From Phycisphaeraceae bacterium (GTDB taxonomy: Bacteria > Planctomycetota > Phycisphaerae > Phycisphaerales > Phycisphaeraceae): 61,187 nt of DNA. Both the position numbers and the translations under genes were made by a program. The notes below the pieces were generated by a model, which was given only the letters and a program-made list of their open reading frames with translations, was not told the origin of the DNA and did no database searches. This document shows, in pieces, positions 55,610 through 61,187 of this stretch. The stretch covers positions 1 through 61,187 of the forward strand of contig JADLFV010000113.1 in assembly GCA_020849625.1 (NCBI GenBank). Reading direction: 5' to 3'. Every line of letters begins with the position of its first letter. Within the stretch, counting starts at the first letter, position 1.

Positions 55610-56010
55610 GCGGCAGTCTCCCGGCCTCCAGGTGAACCAGGACGCATCGCCTCCGACAACGTGGCCAGCAATTCCGCCGCCTGGTACGGCTTGCTCAGAT
55701 AGGCCGCCGCCCCCAGTTCCCCCGCCAGCCGCCGCGCTTCGTCCTGCACGCTGGCGGACAGAAAAATCACCGGCACGTGACACAACCGGCGATTGGCCTT
55801 GAGCCGGCGACAGGTCTCGAACCCGTCCAGGTCCGGCAGGCGCACGTCCAGCAGAATGGCGTCCGGCGGCTGTTGATCCGCCAGGGCCAGCCCGGTCATC
55901 GCATCCGAGGCTGTCTCCGTGTGATACCCGCTGGCATCTAGGCGGGCCCGCAACGCCAGGGCGATCGCCTTCTCGTCCTCGATCAACAGCACGTTTCCCG
56001 TTGCACTCAT
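55606..56010 (-). CDS. receiver-only response regulator
   Basis: 134 aa; a REC domain alone. Acidic pocket EDEK, phospho-acceptor Asp55 in AILLDVRLPDLDGFE, Ser/Thr in VIFLSAS and Lys in YLSKPYQAAELL. GAGGAG is seven to eight bases before the ATG at 56010; an ATG at 56025 overlapping the kinase stop is the alternative. First of three consecutive receivers behind the histidine kinase. None carries a DNA-binding or enzymatic domain, so output must go through another protein. Confidence 0.91.
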   Translation of the reverse strand: MSATGNVLLIEDEKAIALALRARLDASGYHTETASDAMTGLALADQQPPDAILLDVRLPDLDGFETCRRLKANRRLCHVPVIFLSASVQDEARRLAGELGAAAYLSKPYQAAELLATLSEAMRPGSPGGRETAA

Positions 56011-56021
56011 CTGACCGCTCC

Positions 56022-57602
56022 TCATGCCGCCGCCGGCAAACCCAACAGCATCTGGTGAACCTGCCCGGGCATGGCGCGGCTCCAACCGGCGCGCTGCCAC
56101 GACTTGATGTAGTCGATCTCGATCGGGCCCAGCTTCTGATCGGCTGACATCGCACGCTTGGCCGCCGGAAGCTTCGGCGGATCCAGCAGACGCTGATAAT
56201 CGTGCGTCAAGCGCTCGATCCAATGGTCCGGCTGATCCGAGGCCCCCAACAGCAGCACCTGTCGCTGGTCCACCGTCGGCAGCACCAGGTCCATGGGATG
56301 GCTGATCGAGGACAACGCACGCCGCAACGGCTCGATGGCCGCCCTGCCCCGCGGTGTCACCCGCAACAGACAGATCGGCGTCGAACCGAAATGATCACGC
56401 ATCACCTGCTGGTAATGCGCCAGAATGTTCTGCGGATCGCAACAGGGCATCGAGAAGCTGAACGTGCAGCCCTCGCCGCGCTTCGACTGGATCTGCATCT
56501 GCCCCAGGTTCAGCACCACCAGTTCCTTGGCGATGTTCAAGCCCAGGCCGAAGCCCTTGGTGCTGCTGGCCTGCGGATCGCCGAACTGCTTGAATCGCTT
56601 GCCGATCATCTCCTGGTCTTCCACCGTCAGACCCTTGCCGCTGTCGGTCACGCCCAGGCGCACCTCGCTGCCGTTGCCGGCATCAGCCCAGAGCAGAACC
56701 GTCTGACCCTCGGGAGAGAACTTGACGGCATTGATCGCCAGGTTGATCAGGATGCGCCCCACCTTGCCCGCGTCGCAAAAAGCCTGGTTCAGCCCCTCCT
56801 CGATGCGCGTCTCGATGGCGACGCTCTTGCGCTCGCCGCAGACGCGAATGGTCGGCAGCACCGCCTCGAACATGGCTGACACCTCGTTGGGCCGGCGATC
56901 CACGCGCAGACTCTGGGCCTTGAGCCGGCTGGAGTCGAGAAAGTCTTCCACCAGTTGCGTCAGGTCCTGCGTCGCCGCGCTGATGTAACGCAGAAAGCGG
57001 CGCTGCTCCTGGCTCAGGGTTCCGCCGATGCCATCGTCGAGAATGCTGGTGAACTCCTGGATCACCGTCAGCGGCGTGCGGAACTCGTGGGCCACGTTGT
57101 CCACGAAGCGATGGGCGGTGGTGGCCAGCTCGGTCAGACGATCGTTCTTGCGGGCCAGCTCGCGGTTGGCTTTCTTGAGCTTCTGCGTCAGGTGGAGCAC
57201 GCTCTGCTCGAGATGATGGCCGCTGATGCGGGCATAAAAGCGATCGATCATCCACTTGATGTGCGCGATGGCGCCGGCAGGAACCCGCTCGTTCGATTCC
57301 TCGTCGCCGTCCTGCCGCGTCGCCCAGGCCCGCTGCCGCGGCGAAGTGAGCATGATCAACGGCCCGCACGGCATCGCGGCCAGCCGAATCTTCTCCAGGG
57401 GATGATCCGAAAGGTCGTGATCGAAGATGATCGCCATCGTGCCGTGGGTCGGCAGCAGCGCCATCGCCTGGTCCAGGTCGCTGAGGCAATGAACCTGGCG
57501 CAAGCCCTCGAAGGATGACGACAATGCCTGTTGCAGTCGCTCCAGGTGAGCCGGGTGGTCGCCTTCGAGAACCACCGTTAATTGGTCGAATTCGGGCGTC
57601 AC
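56022..57602 (-). CDS. sensor histidine kinase with atypical flanking domains
   Basis: About 526 aa from the GTG at 57602, which has GAGGG at a good distance; a longer frame reaches 57728 but its first 42 residues look like noise. The N-terminus (about 1-110) resembles a degenerate receiver (TMAIIFDHDLSDHP). A coiled coil leads to the H-box VDNVAHEFRTPLTVIQEF (His172), N-box NLAINAVKFSPEG, G1 DSGKGL and G2 GFGLGLNIAKELV. A C-terminal domain of about 140 residues follows, unlike usual kinases. There is no membrane segment, so it is cytoplasmic. It heads a kinase-plus-three-receivers operon. Confidence 0.9.
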   Translation of the reverse strand: MTPEFDQLTVVLEGDHPAHLERLQQALSSSFEGLRQVHCLSDLDQAMALLPTHGTMAIIFDHDLSDHPLEKIRLAAMPCGPLIMLTSPRQRAWATRQDGDEESNERVPAGAIAHIKWMIDRFYARISGHHLEQSVLHLTQKLKKANRELARKNDRLTELATTAHRFVDNVAHEFRTPLTVIQEFTSILDDGIGGTLSQEQRRFLRYISAATQDLTQLVEDFLDSSRLKAQSLRVDRRPNEVSAMFEAVLPTIRVCGERKSVAIETRIEEGLNQAFCDAGKVGRILINLAINAVKFSPEGQTVLLWADAGNGSEVRLGVTDSGKGLTVEDQEMIGKRFKQFGDPQASSTKGFGLGLNIAKELVVLNLGQMQIQSKRGEGCTFSFSMPCCDPQNILAHYQQVMRDHFGSTPICLLRVTPRGRAAIEPLRRALSSISHPMDLVLPTVDQRQVLLLGASDQPDHWIERLTHDYQRLLDPPKLPAAKRAMSADQKLGPIEIDYIKSWQRAGWSRAMPGQVHQMLLGLPAAA

Positions 57603-57840
57603 GGCAAAGCCCTCATCGACCCCCCACTGCCATCTTCGGCGACCCGGGGATGCCTTGCCCCGCGGCCGCCGGCATGAAACACAGCTTGCCATCCATTCGT
57701 AAAATCCCGGCCGGAACTTTAGAATCAAACCAATCCACTTCCGGATTAGCCCCCTGGGTCGGCGTATCCCGAACCCAGCACCGACATTATCGGCCGATTG
57801 GCGGAAACCAACCGCCGGACTTAGAATGACCCGTTCGCAA
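57603..57840. other. intergenic region before tRNA-Pro
   Basis: It should hold the kinase promoter leftward and the tRNA promoter rightward. No clear repeat or gene was seen. Confidence 0.4.
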
Positions 57841-57914
57841 CGGGGTGTAGCTCAGCTTGGTAGAGCGCTTCGTTCGGGACGAAGAGGCCGCAGGTTCAAA
57901 TCCTGTCACCCCGA
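57841..57914 (+). tRNA. tRNA-Pro (anticodon CGG)
   Basis: Full cloverleaf. The acceptor CGGGGTG pairs with CACCCCG; the D-arm is GCTCAGCTTGGTAGAGC; the anticodon stem CTTCG/CGAAG holds loop TTCGGGA (anticodon CGG); the T-arm has GGTTCAAATCC. The 3' CCA is not encoded. A remnant integrase gene follows, as is typical for integration at the 3' end of a tRNA gene. Confidence 0.95.
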
Positions 57915-57990
57915 TTGACAAGCAAGTCCCGCTGAAATCAGCATTTGCTGATTACCCGACGCCGTGTCGGTGCAGCCGTAACCCAAGGTC

Positions 57991-58015
57991 GCAACCCTAT
58001 AAGTTATAGGGTTGC
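57991..58015. repeat. 25-bp perfect palindrome before the integrase gene
   Basis: GCAACCCTATAA-G-TTATAGGGTTGC, two 12-base arms around one base. It lies between the tRNA and the integrase ribosome binding site. Possibly an integrase or directionality-factor site, or an operator. Confidence 0.85.
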
Positions 58016-58035
58016 CTGGAACGGAGGCACCTTCC

Positions 58036-59157
58036 ATGGCACGTAGCAATCCCAAGTATTGTCGCCAAAAGCGCTCTGACGTAGCTGATTTGGCCTATGT
58101 CACGCTGAACGGTCGCCGGATGTATCTCGGCGAGTACGACTCACGCGAGAGCAGACAGGCGTACAACCGGCTCATGGCCGAATGGCACACCAATCACGGA
58201 CAACTGCATGATCGATCTGACGACTTACGCATCGTCAGTCTGCTTGCGGCATTTCTGCGGCACGCCAAAGTGTATTACGTGGGCTCCGATGGCAGACGCA
58301 CCAGCACTCTGTTCACCATCAAAACCGTGATCAGGCGAACGCGTCGTCTGTACGGGAGTACGCCAGCCAGTGAGTTCGGCCCCAATGACCTACGAGTGCT
58401 CAGGCAAACGTGGGTTGATGAAGGCAGGGCGCGGTCCACAGTCAATGACTACATCAGTCTGGTGAAGCTGATCTTTAAATGGGGTGTCTCCCACGAACTG
58501 ATCCCGTCAAGCATCTATGAAGCACTCCGGGCCGTCGATGGGCTGCGAAAACACCGATCCGCCGCTCGCGAGCCTGAGCCAGTCAGGCCTGTGCCAGAGC
58601 AGCACATTGCTGCCGTCGAGCCTTTGGTCTCTCGGCAAGTATGGGCGCTCGTGCAGGTTGGCCTGCACACGGGAGCGCGCCCCGGAGAATACCTCACACT
58701 GAGAGCAATTGACCTTGACATGACAGGCGATGTCTGTACCTACAGGCCCGCTCATCACAAAAACGCCCATCGTGGGCAGGACCGGGTGATCTACTTTGGT
58801 CCGAAAGCCCAGGAAGCCATCAGACCATACTTGGCTGGACGCCCGGTCGATGCCTACCTGTTCAGCCCCCGTGAGGCCGAGCGTGAGCGTAAGGGCCGAG
58901 ACGCGACAAGTCCCCGCCGCCCTGACCAGAAACCCAATCCCAAGAAGACCAACCGCGTGGTCGGGGACCACTATACGGTAGATTCCTACCGCAGCGCGAT
59001 TGTTCGGGCCTGCAAAGAGGCTGGGGTAGCTTCCACTCACGCCCGGGCGGCGTTGCCCAGTTCCATCACCCGCATCACTTCCAGCATCTGGGCCCGATCA
59101 ACCGTTGGTTTCCCCCGCAACAGCGTGCTGGTGATCGCCTCCAGCAGGCCGGCATAA
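58036..59157 (+). pseudogene. tyrosine recombinase/integrase lacking its catalytic C-terminus
   Basis: The gene opens at 58036 with GGAGG eight bases upstream. The N-terminal arm-binding and SAM-like core-binding regions look normal (VTLNGRRMYLGEYDSRESRQ; STVNDYISLVKLIFKWGV), as does the first part of the catalytic domain, with Arg215 in TGARPGEYLTL. A Lys candidate is present (HHKNAHRGQ). After ACKEAGVA (about 59030) the expected HxLRHxxAT box and the catalytic Tyr are missing. The frame runs instead into sequence antisense to the oxidoreductase gene and stops at 59157. It is therefore truncated by a deletion or rearrangement and should be inactive. Confidence 0.85.
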
Positions 59158-59921
59158 AACGGGCGGCGGGCCTGGGCGATGTCGATCATCTGCACGCCCT
59201 TCTCCCGGCGAATCACCGCGGCGAAAGCGTGTGTCCCCGTGAACGTGCCGTGATACACTGCCGTGCGATTGCCGCCCCAGCGACAGATCAACAACTCGCG
59301 GTCCGGCATCTTCACCACCTGCAACGATTCGCAGCCGACACCCATGGCCGCCACCATCATCTCGATCCCGTGTACGCCGTACCACAGATAGCCCGGCATC
59401 GCATCCACCATCTCCAGCGGCCCGAACACATCAATCGCCACGATCGGCCCCAGCTCGTCATCACGCAACGCCTCCACAAACTCATCATTGAAACGCAACG
59501 ACGAACTGCTCGACAGCACCACGTGATGCTTGTCCGCCATGGCGAAAATCGCCTCAGCTCCCGCCACGCTCACCGACAGCGGCTTGTCGATGAACGTCGG
59601 CCGACCCACCGGCGCAATCTGCGCAAACAATTCCTGATGCGTGCGCCCATCGACCGCAGTCATCAGCACCAGGTCGCACTGCTCGGCCACCTGCCGCGGC
59701 GTCTCCAGCATCGGCACGCCATACTTTTCCTTCAGTTCCCTGGTGAACCCCTCGATGCGGGACCAGCTCTTGTCAAAATCACGCGACCCGCCCGCCCACG
59801 CTGCGCTGACTTTGAAGCCGGGAATGTAATGCGGATCGCTCTGATCCATCAGCAGCCGGCAGAACGCTATCACATGCGAAGTGTCCAGCCCGATCATCCC
59901 AATGCGTTGTGTGCTGCTCAT
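59037..59921 (-). CDS. Gfo/Idh/MocA family oxidoreductase
   Basis: 294 aa, slightly short for the family. These enzymes use NAD(P) to oxidise or reduce sugars and inositols. The N-terminal Rossmann start GMIGLDTSHVIAFCRLL belongs to a variant subgroup with GLDTSH in place of the glycine-rich GxGxxG loop. FIDKPLSVSVAGAEA carries the expected (E/D)KP motif that places the catalytic lysine. The C-terminal beta-sheet domain is recognisable (YHGTFTGTHAFAAV), but the His of the usual YDxGxHxxD motif appears as WYGVHGIEMM. It converges with the truncated integrase, whose 3' end overlaps this gene on the other strand. Confidence 0.9.
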   Translation of the reverse strand: MSSTQRIGMIGLDTSHVIAFCRLLMDQSDPHYIPGFKVSAAWAGGSRDFDKSWSRIEGFTRELKEKYGVPMLETPRQVAEQCDLVLMTAVDGRTHQELFAQIAPVGRPTFIDKPLSVSVAGAEAIFAMADKHHVVLSSSSSLRFNDEFVEALRDDELGPIVAIDVFGPLEMVDAMPGYLWYGVHGIEMMVAAMGVGCESLQVVKMPDRELLICRWGGNRTAVYHGTFTGTHAFAAVIRREKGVQMIDIAQARRPFYAGLLEAITSTLLRGKPTVDRAQMLEVMRVMELGNAARA

Positions 59922-60533
59922 GTTGCTGCGAACCCAGCGTGCTGGAGAATGAGATTGTTCCCTGTGCCGGCAGAAGCTGCACGCGCCCCGCGCGCCTGCC
60001 CGCGTTCAGCAACATCGTACTGATAAACCACAACGCTGCGCTTGCATTGCACTGTTGACGCCGCCGTATATGCCCCGCGCCCCATGCGCAGCCCCCTTCA
60101 CCTGAGAGCGGAATGAGGAAACTCCCTTCCCATCACCGCAATGACATGCTCATGAAGCTCCCGCCCCCGAAAAAAAGACGCCACGGCCCCTAAAAGGTTC
60201 CAGGGACCTTTTATTGAAAATTGGCTATTTCATAGGTAAATTTGGTTATTTTCAAAAAAAGGTACCAGGAACCTTTTCTCCGGGTAACCGTTTATTCCGC
60301 CGCCCTGCCCCACGTGTATTCACGCGGGGCTGAAACAACCGTGCGCTGCTGTGAGACTTTTTGCACATCGCCCTTAGCACGCACATAAACGCACCGCAGA
60401 CTCGCGACAGGCCGATGGGCTCTGACCATTTGCATCGGAATCAATAGAATCAACAGCAGGCGACTGCTCGCGCGGGCGAGCTGACGGTGACTGTTCCTGG
60501 GAACATCATGCTCGGTTGAGCATCGAATTGAAC
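59922..60533. other. intergenic region with repeats, no gene
   Basis: Holds the presumed leftward promoter of the oxidoreductase, the 86-bp nested palindrome at 60192-60277 and a half copy of the cgtgtattcacgcggggct repeat (about 60308-60334). The open frames here are not protein-like. Confidence 0.55.
60192..60277. repeat. nested palindrome with aaaaggt..acctttt ends
   Basis: The left unit AAAAGGTTCCAGGGACCTTTT (60192-60212) and right unit AAAAGGTACCAGGAACCTTTT (60257-60277) are each near-palindromes and inverse copies of one another. Inside are ttgaaaat (60214-60221) and attttcaa (60248-60255). It resembles REP/BIME-type elements moved by RAYT transposases. Confidence 0.85.
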
Positions 60534-61028
60534 ATGAAGATTCGACGACTTCCATTCATTTCGTTGGGCATGTTCACTATCGCGGCCGGGCTGTTCGCTG
60601 CGTCCTTTGGGGACTTGCAGCTCTACCGGTCTGCGATTTCAGTCGTTGATACTGGCTGGTCACTCGAACTGAGCCACGGATGCCTGATCATAGCGCGCTG
60701 TCACTTGGCGAGCAGCTATATTTCCAGGCCTGCTGCGCCTTCATGGCGGAATGCCGGCGGTTTCTCGTAAGAATGCCGGCGATTCCAGGGCGGGGCAAGT
60801 CCACTCAACGGCAAGGTCATGGCCGGCCACCTTGCGTTGCCAATGTACCCCATCGTGCTCCTTTCCGGCATTCTGCTTGTGTGTCGAACCCATCACCTGC
60901 TGAGTCGAATGCAAGCGAATCATTGTCCGGGATGTGGATACGATCTTCGAGGCACGCCCGATCACTGCCCTGAATGCGGCTGGCTGCCGCTTCATCCGCG
61001 ATGGTCAATAGGGTCTGATGGTCAATAG
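60534..61028 (+). pseudogene. decayed membrane protein with C-terminal zinc ribbon
   Basis: The frame from ATG 60534 has an N-terminal membrane helix (LPFISLGMFTIAAGLFAASF) and stops at 60770. Beyond the stop the same frame resumes with a second hydrophobic helix (MYPIVLLSGILLVC) and CPGCGYDLRGTPDHCPECG, a four-cysteine ribbon common in small planctomycete membrane proteins. The region around the stop contains an imperfect 22-bp tandem duplication (gaatgccggcggttt / gaatgccggcgattc, about 60750-60790). That duplication probably introduced the stop. Function unknown. Confidence 0.6.
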
Positions 61029-61058
61029 GATGGTCAATAGGGTGATAGTCAATAGGGT
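61003..61058. repeat. short tandem repeat ggtcaataggg
   Basis: Four imperfect direct copies of (g)gtcaatagg(g)t, with tctga at two of them. They overlap the end of the preceding pseudogene and the tail of the leftward open frame. Confidence 0.75.
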
Positions 61059-61187
61059 CTGACCTGCCCTGTAGAAAAGCTCCATCGCCAACAAGACGAT
61101 CATCGCGTTGTGGACGATCGTCATCAGGCCCATCTCGCGGCGACGGGTTTGATACGTGCGGGCTGTCAGTGCCGCGCCCTGATGACA
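61005..61187 (-). CDS. partial leftward reading frame, possible transposase end
   Basis: Sixty codons enter from the right edge of the window and stop at 61005. ALTARTYQTRRREMGLMTIV followed by HNAMIVLLAMELFYRA has the feel of a transposase C-terminus, but this rests on a short segment. The last 19 residues (GQTLLTITLLTILLTIRPY) come from the tandem repeat and are probably not original. It could also be non-coding. Confidence 0.35.
   Translation of the reverse strand, partial: CHQGAALTARTYQTRRREMGLMTIVHNAMIVLLAMELFYRAGQTLLTITLLTILLTIRPY

Noticed and set aside
56022..57728. Longer form of the histidine kinase starting at 57728
   Set aside because: The first 42 residues are Arg/Cys/Trp-rich noise and lack a ribosome binding site; GTG 57602 with GAGGG is better.

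Overview
The window is GC-rich DNA from a bacterium that looks like a member of the Planctomycetota, most likely class Phycisphaerae. The pointers are secreted proteins that end in PEP-CTERM sorting signals, often preceded by two dockerin-type calcium loops (NLADLQILGDNW motif); prepilin-type proteins with the [24 protein letters not shown] start; an Asp-box/propeller paralog family; and many interspersed palindromic repeats. No rRNA and no CRISPR array were seen; there is one tRNA (Pro, CGG).

Layout. 0.4-7.6 kb: a leftward catabolic operon (AraB-type kinase, YidR/DUF3748-like lipoprotein candidate, sodium:solute symporter, URO-D/MtaA-like protein) facing a divergent GntR/FCD regulator. 7.6-18.3 kb: three paralogous secreted Asp-box proteins plus an FG-GAP protein, closed by a terminator. 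18.5-28.8 kb: a LacI regulator and a run of LamG, prepilin, Asp-box and glycosidase-like secreted proteins, ending with a DHDPS/NAL-family aldolase. 28.8-29.8 kb: a RAYT transposase with its REP palindromes, beside a second, diverged copy of the aldolase 3' end. 30.0-36.8 kb: a prepilin protein, a two-subunit Na+/solute symporter, a fragment of an RND pump, an SBBP-repeat protein and signal peptidase I.

36.8-39.9 kb is an intact-looking IS1-family transposon: 19-bp perfect terminal inverted repeats and an 8-bp target duplication. Besides the transposase it carries three passenger genes, including an overlapping pair of an unknown 217-aa protein and an XRE-ImmA/IrrE metallopeptidase. 40-46 kb holds a CHRD protein, ftsY, a GH32-like enzyme without the usual acid/base Glu, ribH-nusB and a cyclophilin lipoprotein. 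46.3-49.3 kb is a second XRE-controlled module, with an 837-aa membrane protein that has a possible nuclease-like segment. Its promoter, operator and apparently leaderless start closely resemble those of the transposon cargo.

49.6-57.6 kb is the high-affinity phosphate locus pstSCAB-phoU, preceded by a sensor histidine kinase and three receiver-only response regulators. 57.8-59.2 kb has tRNA-Pro, a 25-bp perfect palindrome and a tyrosine integrase that has lost its catalytic C-terminus. The window ends with a Gfo/Idh/MocA oxidoreductase, a decayed membrane/zinc-ribbon gene and the edge of a possible transposase.

The strongest candidates for undescribed biology are the cargo-carrying IS1 transposon, the two XRE modules that share a promoter/operator design, and palindromic repeats that have been absorbed into coding sequences or ribosome binding sites.
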